Part shown: positions 29,139 through 38,684 of the stretch, piece by piece
How the letters are laid out: each line of letters starts with the position of its first letter
Numbering within the stretch: the first letter of the stretch is position 1
DNA from: Lentzea jiangxiensis
GTDB taxonomy: Bacteria; Actinomycetota; Actinomycetes; Mycobacteriales; Pseudonocardiaceae
DNA: 64,000 nucleotides
NCBI RefSeq assembly: GCF_900104175.1
Contig: NZ_FNIX01000007.1
Span: 62,001-126,000 of the forward strand
Direction of reading: 5' to 3'
The notes under the pieces: generated by a model
What the model saw: only the letters and a program-made list of their open reading frames with translations
Told to the model about the DNA's origin: nothing
Databases searched by the model: none
Translations under genes and position numbers: made by a program

Positions 29139-29221
29139 GAACGCAGAAGAAGCCCTCGCGCGGCTGCCCCTCGTCGGCGCGTACCGGGAGGCCGTCCGCC
29201 CCTCCGGCTCGCGAGCAGGCC

Positions 29222-29540
29222 TCAGAGCACGATGGTGTTCTGGCCCGCGGCGATCCGCCACTCGTCGTCCTCTTTGGACAGGACGTAGAGCGGCGAGCGC
29301 TCGTTCTGGTCCGGCAGCGGTGTGCCGTTGGAGCGGATCGGGCGCTGGCGGATCTTCACGGCCGTCACGTCCGGCGGATGAACAGCACGTGCGCCACCTC
29401 GTAGGTGGCGGTCGCCTCCTTCGTCGCGCCTGGCCAGACCCGGCGGGTGAAGGAGGCGATCTCGTCGCGGCCGGTGAGCCGCTTGCCGTGGGCGGTCGTC
29501 CGGATCGCGTCGGCGCGGAAGAGGTCGAGGAACTCCTACC
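29222..29540 (-). pseudogene. Frameshifted SgcJ/EcaC-like (SnoaL fold) gene
   Basis: The minus strand first encodes LDLFRADAIRTTAHGKRLTG and EIASFTRRVWPG in one frame, then changes frame near 29372 to VTAVKIRQRPIRSNG and ends DDEWRIAAGQNTIVL. Together these make most of an SgcJ/EcaC-type NTF2-like protein of about 130 residues lacking its first strands. One frameshift and a missing N terminus suggest it is inactive. Confidence 0.7.
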
Positions 29541-29548
29541 ACCGCCAT

Positions 29549-30030
29549 CTGTCACAACCGCGCCACCGGCCAACCCCATCACACACGCGTTTTTCGATCT
29601 TGAGCTGACTGTCCACACTGGTCTGTATTGGTCTGTGGCCCGCTGTGGGGAGGATTTTGGCAGAATTGATCTGCTCGGCGCGAAATGGGGGTCGCGTTGG
29701 CTGCGGCGAATCGCGTCTTTCATCCGGGTCCACCACCCGGCCAAGGTCGCGTGACGCACCACTGCTGAGGGTCTCCCCGTCCACGCGCCAAAGGGCACCT
29801 ATCTGTCCAAGCTGAGAAGCAGGCGCCAAGTCCGGGTTGGCCGGCCATCCTGCCCGAGCTCATCGATCGCCGGCTCTTCATCCCTTCCCCCGGCATCCGC
29901 CGGGCGATTGTTCAAGATCGCCGGGTCCGCCGGGGAATCCACGGTGATGTCCGCGAAGCTTCTCGACTCCACCTGCGACATCATCTACGTGCGCTGACTC
30001 CAGTGTTGTCAGCTATTGCGCGCTGGGATC
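29549..30030. other. Non-coding or degenerate gap at the edge of the accessory region
   Basis: There is no recognisable gene. TGGTCTGT occurs twice, 10 bp apart (29619-29626 and 29629-29636). A 61-codon minus-strand frame (29799-29984, starting MMSQVESRSFADITV) lies 46 bp downstream of the P450 gene; it has no detectable homology by eye and no clear ribosome site, but could be a small cluster protein. Base composition is visibly less GC-rich than at the sides. Confidence 0.4.
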
Positions 30031-31260
30031 TCAGTGGCAGACGACGGGAAAAGTGTCTGCTCGTCGCATGAACATACCTGGACGCCAGACGATCTGGTCG
30101 GGGGAGATGGCCAGCCTGATATCTGTGAAACGGTCCAGGAGCGCAGCGATCGCAATTCTGGTCTCCAGCTTGCCCAGCTCGATCCCCAGGCACCGGTGAG
30201 GGCCATGACCAAATGACATGGCGCCGTGCGAACGGCGCGCTATGTCGCAGACGTCAGGGTTGGGGAACAGATCCGGGTCACGATTCGCGATGGCGGGCGA
30301 GGGTACGATGAACTCTCGCGGAGGAATCACGATGTCGCCAAGCTCGAAAGGTTCATCACTGAAGCGCGGTGGAAGCATGCGGAATGGTGATTCCAGCCGG
30401 ATGCCTTCATCAACGGCTGACGCCAGCAACGACCTGTTCTCGCGTAGCCGCATCAGCTGGTCGGGGTTGCGCAACAGGACCAGCAGCGTGTGGACCATGG
30501 CGTTGATCGGCTCGCAAGAGCCCACGAGCAGCACCATGAAGGTCGAGGCCAACTCATCCTCGTCGAACTTGCCTTCCTCGTCGCACTGCCGGATCAGCCG
30601 GGTGAACAGATCATCTCCGGGCTCGCGACGCTTGCGTGCCACCACCCGCTCGGCGAACCGGAACAGGTGCAAGCTCGACTCTTCGATCTGAGCGACCGAG
30701 TTGCCGGTGACCATCAGATTGGCCCACGTGGGGAATTCGTCGAGTTCGCCGTCGACGAGTCCGACGATCCGAGCGATCGTGCGTACGACCAGCGGCCGGG
30801 CAAAGGAGGTGACCAGGTCGAACGGTTCGCCGGTGGGAAGTGCGCCGGTCAGCTCCCGTGCTGTCGCGATGATCTCCTGCTCGTGCTGCGCAATCGTCGC
30901 CTCAGACATCTCGGGGTCCAGCACCGCGCGCATCCGCCGGTGATCGGCCCCGTCGCGTTCAAGCACGCTGCGGCGAGAAGAGTGCAGCATCCGTGCGGTC
31001 TTGCCGGGGAGCAAGACGGTTTGAGCCGAAAGTTCTTTGCGTCTGGGCAGGAGATCTTTGTAGAAGCCACGCCCGATCAGCACTCGTTTGATCTCTTGAT
31101 AGTGGGTGATCACCCACATTCGGTAGCCGTTCGCCTCCACCGGTACTGCGGGCGCGGTCTCGCGCAGCGCTCGCAGCATGGGGTACGGTTCCTGTACAAA
31201 CCGTCTGGTGAGTAGATGCATGGGGCATCGAGGATCGGTGGTCGGAACATCGTCGGCCAT
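30031..31260 (-). CDS. Cytochrome P450
   Basis: A 409-residue soluble bacterial P450. The heme loop is FGHGPHRCLGIELGK. The K-helix ExxR appears as EGIR, and the I-helix reads MVLLVGSCEPINAM, where the usual acid-Thr pair is Glu-Pro. Loss of the Thr that helps oxygen activation is known in some P450s with altered chemistry. The ATG at 31260 with AAGGTGG upstream is chosen over a TTG at 31284. As the last gene on the minus strand of the polyketide region, it may tailor the product. Redox partners are not nearby. Confidence 0.92.
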   Translation of the reverse strand: MADDVPTTDPRCPMHLLTRRFVQEPYPMLRALRETAPAVPVEANGYRMWVITHYQEIKRVLIGRGFYKDLLPRRKELSAQTVLLPGKTARMLHSSRRSVLERDGADHRRMRAVLDPEMSEATIAQHEQEIIATARELTGALPTGEPFDLVTSFARPLVVRTIARIVGLVDGELDEFPTWANLMVTGNSVAQIEESSLHLFRFAERVVARKRREPGDDLFTRLIRQCDEEGKFDEDELASTFMVLLVGSCEPINAMVHTLLVLLRNPDQLMRLRENRSLLASAVDEGIRLESPFRMLPPRFSDEPFELGDIVIPPREFIVPSPAIANRDPDLFPNPDVCDIARRSHGAMSFGHGPHRCLGIELGKLETRIAIAALLDRFTDIRLAISPDQIVWRPGMFMRRADTFPVVCH

Positions 31261-31451
31261 CGCGCACCACCTTGGGGTCGACAAGCCTCACTTCGGCTTG
31301 AATTCATCGATCGACTTGCGAACACGGATGACCACATGGGCGAATCCGTTTGTGAAGAATTTACGATCATCCGCAGTCGAGGCGCGCCAGGCTGATCCCG
31401 CTGCCGTTCCCACGTGGCGCCCCGAGAACCTGCGAGCCGCGCAGCAAATCG

Positions 31452-32423
31452 TCAGCCTAGTCCTCGCTCGGGATAACCCATGCGCATCGCAGACACCTTG
31501 TTGAGCCGTTCGGTGATCTCGGGAGGAAGTTCCAACGCCTCCGAGGACAGCGATGCGGAAAGCTGTTGCACCGTTCGTGCTCCCACCAGCGGTGCGCACA
31601 CGCCAGGTCGGTCACGCACCCATGACAACGACACCTCGATCGGACTTGCGCCGAGCTCGCGTGCGCACTCGACGACCTCCGTGACGATTCTCGCCACGCG
31701 TGGGCTTTCCGCGTAGTCCTGCACGTACCACCGGTAGAAGCCGCTATCGCGCTTGCCTTCCGGAACACCGTTCAGGTACTTGCCCGTGAGCACGCCTCTG
31801 CCGAGCGGTGCCCAGGGAAGCAGGCCGATGCCGAGACTTCTCGTGGCGGGCCGCACCTCGCGATCGATTCCGCGCTGCACGAGCGAGTACTCGAGTTCGA
31901 CGACCGACAGAGGAGTGGCGCCGCGAAGCTCCTGGATCGTCGCCGCTCGCGCGGTCTGCCAGCCCGAGTAGTTGCAGGCGCCCGTCGCCCGCACCTTGCC
32001 CGCCGCGACCGCGTCGTCCATCGCTGCGAGCGTCTCCTCGATCGGAATCTTCCGATCCCAGGTGTGCACCAGCCAGAGGTCGATGTGGTCGACCCGCAGG
32101 TTGCGCAGTGACTGCTCCAGCTCCGCGAGCATCCGCGTCTTCGACGCGTCGACGGTCGGTGGTCTTCCCATGACCATCCCCGCCTTGGTGGCGATCACGA
32201 AGTCCTCGCGGCGGAAGTGGCGTGCGAGCGCTCGGCCGATGAGCCGCTCGCTTTCACCGTTTCCGTAGATGTTGGCGGTTTCGATCAACGTGCCACCCGC
32301 GTCGGCGAAGCTCCGCAGCTGTGCCACTGAATCGGTGTCGTCAGCGTCGAAGCCCCAAGTGGCGGTACCCAAACCGAGGCGGGACACCGAGATGTCGCTG
32401 TTGGGCACCGCTCGCTTTCGCAT
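31452..32423 (-). CDS. Aldo/keto reductase of the polyketide region
   Basis: A 323-residue AKR-fold protein. The conserved motif normally reading DTA-x-x-Y is ETANIYGNGESE here, so the catalytic Asp is Glu. Lys (ATKAGM) and His (LWLVHTWD) are present. It lies 191 bp upstream of the P450 gene on the same strand. It could reduce a carbonyl in the polyketide product or serve a different redox step. Lower GC than the flanking genome supports arrival with the cluster. Confidence 0.88.
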   Translation of the reverse strand: MRKRAVPNSDISVSRLGLGTATWGFDADDTDSVAQLRSFADAGGTLIETANIYGNGESERLIGRALARHFRREDFVIATKAGMVMGRPPTVDASKTRMLAELEQSLRNLRVDHIDLWLVHTWDRKIPIEETLAAMDDAVAAGKVRATGACNYSGWQTARAATIQELRGATPLSVVELEYSLVQRGIDREVRPATRSLGIGLLPWAPLGRGVLTGKYLNGVPEGKRDSGFYRWYVQDYAESPRVARIVTEVVECARELGASPIEVSLSWVRDRPGVCAPLVGARTVQQLSASLSSEALELPPEITERLNKVSAMRMGYPERGLG

Positions 32424-32897
32424 TTCGCTCCCATCGTCCCAGCCGAATCGAGGCCAGGATGCCGGACGGCAAGCGTTGACGGTGGTGTCGTTCCGGACTG
32501 CGGAACGCGTGGTGCGTCTGCGGCGGGCACCTCGTCATCGCTTGTCCGCGAAACGTGGAGCGGTGGAGTGATGTCCGACCGAGTGCCCGGAAGCACCCAT
32601 GGGTGTGCCCGCACCTGCAGGGCGGCCTGATTGCGGAGTTTCTTTCGACGCGACTGGCTTGTGGTGTGGGTGTTGCAGCACTTCGAGGCTGATGTCGTAC
32701 TGCGGGTGATGATCGTGCATACGTCCCTTGGCCGCCAGGCGGGCACGACAGTGCTGAGGCTGTTCCACGTTCAGCCTTCCCGAGGGGTCACCACCGGCTT
32801 CGCCGGCGACCCGGCGGAGGAGCCGGCCTCCGCCGGGTGAAGGTGTGCCTCCGGTTCGCGACGCGATCACGGAGACGTCCGGCGGCGACGCCCCTGA
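32424..32897. other. Gap between SDR and aldo/keto reductase genes
   Basis: The 474 bp hold no supported gene. The right part contains a strong hairpin (32810-32837). The left part, just upstream of the aldo/keto reductase start, would hold its promoter, but no clear hexamers stand out. Several frames are open but look unlike proteins. Confidence 0.5.
32810..32837 (-). terminator. Hairpin downstream of the SDR gene
   Basis: CCCGGCGGAGG (32810-32820) and CCTCCGCCGGG (32827-32837) form a perfect 11-bp stem with a 6-nt loop, 60 bp past the SDR stop on the minus strand. It probably ends the synthase-SDR transcript, which would give the aldo/keto reductase and P450 their own promoter. Confidence 0.65.
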
Positions 32898-33638
32898 TCA
32901 CACGTGTTCCTGAGTGATCACACCCCCGGACAGGTCGTCGAACTCACCCTCCGCGATGCGGGCCAGCAGGGCGGCCGATTGCTTGACCGGGGTGAACTTC
33001 CCCTGATCTCGCAGGGACTGTGCCCACCGCGAGAGCCGAGGCCAAACCGGATCGTCCGCATTGCGCGGGTCAGCGCTCCGCTCGATGCCACGGCGCATGA
33101 GGCCGATGTCGAGCAGGCCGGGGTCGTAGCACAGCACCGCGACCGGCCTGTCCTTCACCTCGATCGCGAGGTTCTCGGTCAGCTTGATCACGGCCGCCTT
33201 CGACACCGAGTAGGCCGTGAGGTAAGGCCACCTCTGCACACCGGCGTTGCTGATCACGTTGATGATCCGGCCCCGCGTCATCCTGCGAATCGCCGCGTTG
33301 GTGGCGAACGCGGTGCCTCGGAGGTTCACCTCGAACGTGTGCCACCACTCGTCTTCGTCGAGCTGCCACGTCGGCCCGACAGGTCCACCGAGCGCGCCGT
33401 TGTTGACCAGCACGTCGATCCCGTCCAAGCTCTCGATCAGCTTCGGCGTCGCGAGCGGGTCGCCCAGGTCCGCGACGTGGGTCTCGACCCGCACCCCTGC
33501 GGCGTTCAGATCGGCTTCGACCGCGTCCAGGGCTTTTCTGTCGCGGCCGGTGATGACGAGTTCATGGCCTCGGGCACCGAGCTCTTCGCTGAACGCCCTG
33601 CCCAACTCCTTGGCGCCGCCGGTCACCAGAATTTTCAC
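32898..33638 (-). CDS. SDR-family oxidoreductase of the polyketide region
   Basis: A 246-residue short-chain dehydrogenase. The cofactor loop is TGGAKELGRAF (a variant of TGxxxGIG), followed by NNGAL and catalytic YSVSK. GTG 33638 is chosen because AAAGGAG lies 8 nt upstream; the longer frame has no such site. It follows the synthase genes on the same strand after a 327-bp gap and likely acts on the product or an intermediate. Confidence 0.88.
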   Translation of the reverse strand: MKILVTGGAKELGRAFSEELGARGHELVITGRDRKALDAVEADLNAAGVRVETHVADLGDPLATPKLIESLDGIDVLVNNGALGGPVGPTWQLDEDEWWHTFEVNLRGTAFATNAAIRRMTRGRIINVISNAGVQRWPYLTAYSVSKAAVIKLTENLAIEVKDRPVAVLCYDPGLLDIGLMRRGIERSADPRNADDPVWPRLSRWAQSLRDQGKFTPVKQSAALLARIAEGEFDDLSGGVITQEHV

Positions 33639-33693
33639 GTGGTCGCTCCTTTCCCCGCCGCCGAACGACCTCGCAGGCAACGGGTTGAAAATA

Positions 33694-33798
33694 TCATCCG
33701 CCTGATGGATCTGACACGGCATCGCCGGCGACCACATTCATCGCCACGACGAACATCGGTGCACCCGCCGCCGTCCGATTGGGTGGCTTTCTGTTCAC
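33694..33798 (-). CDS. Possible 34-residue small protein
   Basis: GTG 33798 is preceded by GGAAAGGGAGATACGAG, the best ribosome-site-like stretch in this gap. The frame encodes a Lys/Pro/Arg-rich start (VNRKPPNRTAAGAP), a short hydrophobic run (MFVVAMNVVAG) and an acidic/Ser end. It lies between the last synthase gene and the SDR gene, in the same direction. It may be real, or a leader for the SDR gene. Speculative. Confidence 0.25.
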   Translation of the reverse strand: MNRKPPNRTAAGAPMFVVAMNVVAGDAVSDPSGG

Positions 33799-33965
33799 CT
33801 CGTATCTCCCTTTCCGGCACGGCCAGGAATCCGCGAGGACAACGGACGGGCCATCTCCTCGGCCTGGCCGAGAAGACGAGGAGCTCAAGTTCTCATTCCA
33901 CCGATCATTGCCGTCCTCGGAGGGGGAAATCCCTGTGCGTCCCGTGAGGTGATCAAACCGGCGGT

Positions 33966-36900
33966 TCAGGTCACGGCCACCCCGGTCAGGCGCAGAACCG
34001 CACGCCCGCCCGCGACGGCGAAGCCCTCCTCCGCCGTGCCACCGACCGCGTCGGCCGACCGGCAGTCCGGGGCGGCGGCAAGACCGCGCACGGTCAACCG
34101 CTTCGCCGTTTCCGGGAGCGCCAGCAGCGCGTGCAGTGCCGGGTGGGGCAGGCAGGCGACCGGGGCGGGCGCGCCGCACCACAGGTCGGCATCGGTGTGC
34201 GCGCGCACCGCCCGGGTGGCGCCCGGTGGCCGCGCAGGCAGGTCAGGGGGCTGGTCGCGGTAACGCAGTACCGCCGTGGCCACCTCGCCCTCGGTGCCGG
34301 TGACGGCTACGCGGACCTGCCAGGTGTCCTCGTGCCACTGGCCGGTGGCCGTGAAGTCCAGCACCAGGTCGCCGTCGAGCCGGAGACCGGCCAGCGTTAT
34401 GTCCACTGTGGACATAACGGTGAGGTGTTGGCGGGGGTGCCCTTCCGGCCGTACCCAGTCCCCGGCAGCCAGCAGGTGCTCCAGCAGCACGGGTACGGAC
34501 AGCGCGCCTCCGGCCAGGTGCGGTTCCCCTGCCGGGGACCAGTGGTGCCGGGTGACGAACCGCTGGTGTTCGGTGAACTGGAGCACCTCGCCCAGCAGCA
34601 ACCGGGTGGTGCGGATCCTGGGCCAGTCCGGGCTGCCCTCGGGCCACGGCCAGGCGCGGACGAGGTGCGGCCGGGCCATCACCCCGAGCCTGCCGAAGTA
34701 GCTCACCGTGCTGGTGCCCTCGGCCAGCTCGGCGAGCCAGTGGGTGGTGGCCTCCTCCGGACGTACCGTGCTGCCGTAGCGCACCGCGCCGTGGTAGCTG
34801 ACGATGTTGCCGGTGCGTTCCCAGGTCGGCCAGCGCACGACGTGCACCGGTACGCCCGTGTGGCCGGCCGTCCACCGGCCGAGCCTGCTCAGCGCCCCGC
34901 TGCCCGCCGCGTAGGCGGTGTGGCCGATCATGCCGCCGAGTTCGGAGATCGACCCGGCGCAGCTGATCTGGCGCAGCGGCCGGTCCTGGCTCGCCCGTGC
35001 GGTCAGCGCGGAGACCAGGGTGGTGAAGCCGGTGACCCGGACGGCGACCGCGTCGATCACCTCCTGCGGGGTGAGGCGGGCGAAGCGGACCCCCCGGTAG
35101 GTGGCGGCGTTGTGCACCAGGACGGTCGGGGAGCGCGGGAGTGCGGCGAGCATCTCGTCCACCTGCGCGCGGTCTGTGACGTCACAGGGCAGGTAGCGGA
35201 TGGGCAGGCCGGCGGCGAGGTTGTTCCGGGTCTGCCGGATGAACTCCTGGGCGGCCACCGTTTCCCGGCCCCTGGCCAGTCCGCCCGGAGTGCGCGCTGC
35301 CGCGATCAGGGTCTGGGTGCGCCAGGCGGCGAAGGCTTCCTCGTCCAGGTCCGCCCCGGGGCCGCACAGCTCCCGCCGCCCGGTCACCACCACGTCCGCG
35401 CCGGTCGCCGCGAGCGCCTTGGCCAGCTCGAAGCCCACGCCCCGGCCGCCACCGGAGATCAGCACGCAGTCGCCGGGACCGACCGGTGGGGCGTCCACGG
35501 CAGGTGGTGCGATCCGGGCGTGCGGCACGTAGCGGCCACCCTGCCGGTAGCCGACTTCCAGGCAGTCCCATTCGGTGGTCTCCGCGTCCACCGCGTCCGC
35601 GATCAGTGCCGCGTCCACCCGGTCCAGGTCGACGGTTTTGGCACGTAGCCCGGGCAGCTCGACCATCAGGTTCTTGGCCAGTCCCGCCCAGGCCCCGCTC
35701 AACGGCTGCGGCACCGCCTCCCCGGAGCTGCCGAACAGGCCGTCGCCGTGGCTGATCGTCAGGTAGAAGTGCCGGTCGGCCTCCGGGGTGGCCAGCCAGC
35801 GGTCGTAGACGGTGTGCAGGGCGGCCGTGGTGGTCAGCAGCGCCGCCCGCCAGGCCTCTTCGCCCAGCTGGTAGTCCGGTGCGCCGGTGAGGGTGAGGTC
35901 GACGATGCCGTCCCAGTCCGCCGCGGTGGTCTCCGCAGCGGTGCGGGCGACGGTGACGTGCGCGCCGCGTGTGCTCAGCAACCCCGCGACGGCGGTGGTG
36001 AGCGGTGTGTCCAGGCCGAGCAGCAGCACGTTCCGCCCGCGCAGCCCGCCCACCCCCTTGAGCCGGGGTACCGGTACCGGCTCCTCCACCCAGCGCTGTA
36101 CCGGGCGGGCGAAGTCCAGCTCGTCGTAGGCCAGCAGCTGCGGCCGCAGCGCGGGTTCCTCCGCCGGCCACCGCACGGGTGGTGCGGTGGCCGGCCGGGG
36201 GTGTTCGTCGACGGTGCGGAACTCCCCGGTGTGCTGGTGGACGTACCCGATCATCTCGCCGGTGACGTCCAGCATCCGCACCAGCAGCCTGCCGTCGGCG
36301 CCGAGCACCCCGCCCCAGGCCCCGTCCCGGGTGCCGAGCACGGTCAGTTCACCACCAGCGTGCGCGAGATCGTTGCCGCCGCCGTAGAAGTCGATCCGCC
36401 CGATCGATCGCGGTACCACCACCGGGCTCCACTCCGCGGGCGAGACCGCGCACACCTGGGCGAGCGTGTCGCACAGCACGGCGGGCAGCAGCGCCCCACC
36501 GAACCAGCGCCCCAGCACGGGACCGTCCAGCACCACCCGCGCCCGGTTCGCGTGCGCCCCCGTGTCCACCTCCGAGTAGCTCGCGAAGATCCCGGACAGC
36601 GCCGCGACCGGGTTGGGCAGCTGGTAGGGACTGCGCCGCGGGACCGGTTCGGTGACCACGGGCAGCCGGTCCGGCACCGGACAGTCCGGGGCCCGGTCCC
36701 GCAGCACCACCGACAGGCGGAAGTGCTCCCGGTCCCGGACCAGCACCGTCCCGTCCGGCGCGACCACATCGGTGAGGATGCGCACCAGCACCACGGACTC
36801 GTCCTCGGTGCCGGCCGTCAGCTCCGCGACGATCTTCTTGCGCGCGGGTCGGCCGGCGTGCACCCGCAGGAAGTGGCTGAACGACACCTCGCGCACGGCG

Positions 36901-38684
36901 ACCGGTACGCGTCCGGGCACCAGGGCGGTCGCGGCCTGTGCGGCGATCTCCACGGCCAGCAGGCCGGGCAGCGTCGGATGGCCACCGATCAGGTGCTCGC
37001 TCAGGTAGCCGTCACGGTCCAGGTCGAAGACCCGGTGGGCCACCAGCCCGGCTTCGGTGCGTTCGGTGATCTCGTCCAGGAAGAACGGCCGCTCCCGGGG
37101 CGCCCAGACCGCGGTGCGCCGGGGCAACTGGGCCGCGGTGACCCGGCGTTCGACCTCGCCGAGGTAGGCGAGCGTGGGCTCGGTCCGGGCCTGGGCCAGC
37201 TCGGTGAGGAAGTGCGCGAAGCCCTCCTCGGCGGGCATCAGGGACAGGTGCCGGGTCAGCGCCTGGGCCACCAGGGGATCGGCCGCGCGGGGCGTGCCGT
37301 CCCACAGGCCCCAGCCGAAGGTGGTCTCCTCGGTACCGGTGGCCCGGGCGGCGGCGGTGAACAGGAAGTCGTTGGCCGAGCTGTAGTCGGTCTCGCCGTG
37401 GATGCCGAGCAGCCCGGCCAGCGAGCCCGCGTTGACCCAGCGGCGCGGCGGCTGCCCGGCGAAGGCGAGCTTGAGCGCGCGGTAGGTGTGCACCTTGACA
37501 TCGCGCACGAGCTGGAAGTCGGCCAACGACTTGGCGGGCAGCTCCGCGGTGCGGTTGAGGCCGGAGAAGTTCAGCAGCAGGTCCACCGGCCCGGCGATCG
37601 CGGCCCGTACCCGTCGTACCGCGTCGGCGTCGCGGGTGTCGCACACGTGGTAGTGCACTCTGCCCTCGCCGCAGATCTCGGTGAGCCGCGCCAGGTTGGC
37701 GTGCACCTCCCGGGCCTGGGCGAGCCGTTCCAGGCGTTGCCTGGCCGCGGCGAGCCCGCCCGTCGCGGTGAGCAGGACCTGCCGCCGCCGGGCCTGGTGC
37801 GCGGCGTGGTCCTCGGTCAGCGCGGTGTGGTCGTGTGCGGCGAGATCGGTGGTACCGAGCACGTGCAGCACGGGGCGGGCGTGCGCGGCCAAGCCGAGCA
37901 GGGTGGTCATGCCGATGCCCCGGCCGGCTCCCGCGCCGACCACCACGGCGTTCTCGGCGAGCACCGGCCGCGCCGGGGCCAGCGGGACCGCCTCCGCGCG
38001 CTGGGTCAGCCGCAGCCCGCCCGCGCGGACCACCCCGGGCAGCACGTGCCGCGCGGCGGTTTCCTCGGCCAGTTCGGCCGTGGCCCGCGCGGGGCCGGCC
38101 GAGGTGAGCAGCACCCGGCAGTGTGCTCCGGCGAGCACGGGTTCCACTTCCATGGCCTTGACCAGCCCGGTGAACAGCCCGGCGTGGGGGTGCACGCGGC
38201 CCTGTTCGTCGGCCCCGCCGCAGAGCACGACGTGGAAGCTCAGCAGCCCGGCCGCCGACTTGGCCGCCAGGAAACAGGCGTCGTGCAACCGCAGCACGGC
38301 CTCGGGTGAGGAGGCCGGCCACTCGCCGGCCGGGGGCAGGCAGGCGAGTACCCGCACATGCCGGTGGCCACCGGGAACCTCGGTGCCCGGTCGCAGCACG
38401 GTGGTGTCCGGCAACGGGTCGAGCAGTCCGTCCGGCACACCCTCGCCGAGCACGATCAGGGTGTGCTCGGGGACCAGTGGCCAGGGCGCGGGCTCGGCCA
38501 CCCGGGGATCGGGCCGCCAGCACACCACGTGCCGCTGGAGCACGGTGGCCCGTCCGGGTGCGGCGGCCCGCAGCCGGGATGTCCGTCCGCCGGGCAGGGC
38601 GGGCCGGGTGACGACCTGTCCTTCGGACTTCCCGGTCAGCACCTCGAGCAGTTCGCGGGCACCCTCGGCACCGGACAGCCTCAT
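33966..38684 (-). CDS. Polyketide/fatty-acid synthase protein C: psiKR-KR-DH-psiKR-KR-DH-like
   Basis: A 1572-residue multidomain protein with no KS, AT or ACP. A structural KR half (about 70-240) precedes KR1 (about 245-500; GAGAGRGIG at 250-258, Ser421, Tyr434, Asn438). A double-hotdog dehydratase (about 548-820) has HxxxGxxxxP at 564-573 and D-x-x-x-Q at 739-743. A second structural half (about 880-1060) precedes KR2 (about 1070-1330; GGGRGVG at 1078-1084, Ser1245, Tyr1258, with Asn replaced by Ser1262). A hotdog-like C-terminal domain (about 1385-1572) lacks the dehydratase motif. ATG 38684 overlaps the stop of protein B (ATGA). It supplies the reducing steps for an iterative synthase. 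Confidence 0.85.
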   Translation of the reverse strand: MRLSGAEGARELLEVLTGKSEGQVVTRPALPGGRTSRLRAAAPGRATVLQRHVVCWRPDPRVAEPAPWPLVPEHTLIVLGEGVPDGLLDPLPDTTVLRPGTEVPGGHRHVRVLACLPPAGEWPASSPEAVLRLHDACFLAAKSAAGLLSFHVVLCGGADEQGRVHPHAGLFTGLVKAMEVEPVLAGAHCRVLLTSAGPARATAELAEETAARHVLPGVVRAGGLRLTQRAEAVPLAPARPVLAENAVVVGAGAGRGIGMTTLLGLAAHARPVLHVLGTTDLAAHDHTALTEDHAAHQARRRQVLLTATGGLAAARQRLERLAQAREVHANLARLTEICGEGRVHYHVCDTRDADAVRRVRAAIAGPVDLLLNFSGLNRTAELPAKSLADFQLVRDVKVHTYRALKLAFAGQPPRRWVNAGSLAGLLGIHGETDYSSANDFLFTAAARATGTEETTFGWGLWDGTPRAADPLVAQALTRHLSLMPAEEGFAHFLTELAQARTEPTLAYLGEVERRVTAAQLPRRTAVWAPRERPFFLDEITERTEAGLVAHRVFDLDRDGYLSEHLIGGHPTLPGLLAVEIAAQAATALVPGRVPVAVREVSFSHFLRVHAGRPARKKIVAELTAGTEDESVVLVRILTDVVAPDGTVLVRDREHFRLSVVLRDRAPDCPVPDRLPVVTEPVPRRSPYQLPNPVAALSGIFASYSEVDTGAHANRARVVLDGPVLGRWFGGALLPAVLCDTLAQVCAVSPAEWSPVVVPRSIGRIDFYGGGNDLAHAGGELTVLGTRDGAWGGVLGADGRLLVRMLDVTGEMIGYVHQHTGEFRTVDEHPRPATAPPVRWPAEEPALRPQLLAYDELDFARPVQRWVEEPVPVPRLKGVGGLRGRNVLLLGLDTPLTTAVAGLLSTRGAHVTVARTAAETTAADWDGIVDLTLTGAPDYQLGEEAWRAALLTTTAALHTVYDRWLATPEADRHFYLTISHGDGLFGSSGEAVPQPLSGAWAGLAKNLMVELPGLRAKTVDLDRVDAALIADAVDAETTEWDCLEVGYRQGGRYVPHARIAPPAVDAPPVGPGDCVLISGGGRGVGFELAKALAATGADVVVTGRRELCGPGADLDEEAFAAWRTQTLIAAARTPGGLARGRETVAAQEFIRQTRNNLAAGLPIRYLPCDVTDRAQVDEMLAALPRSPTVLVHNAATYRGVRFARLTPQEVIDAVAVRVTGFTTLVSALTARASQDRPLRQISCAGSISELGGMIGHTAYAAGSGALSRLGRWTAGHTGVPVHVVRWPTWERTGNIVSYHGAVRYGSTVRPEEATTHWLAELAEGTSTVSYFGRLGVMARPHLVRAWPWPEGSPDWPRIRTTRLLLGEVLQFTEHQRFVTRHHWSPAGEPHLAGGALSVPVLLEHLLAAGDWVRPEGHPRQHLTVMSTVDITLAGLRLDGDLVLDFTATGQWHEDTWQVRVAVTGTEGEVATAVLRYRDQPPDLPARPPGATRAVRAHTDADLWCGAPAPVACLPHPALHALLALPETAKRLTVRGLAAAPDCRSADAVGGTAEEGFAVAGGRAVLRLTGVAVT

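Noticed and set aside
29799..29984. RiPP precursor gene near the P450
   Set aside because: There is no core-like Cys/Ser/Thr-rich end, no modification enzyme and no ribosome site.
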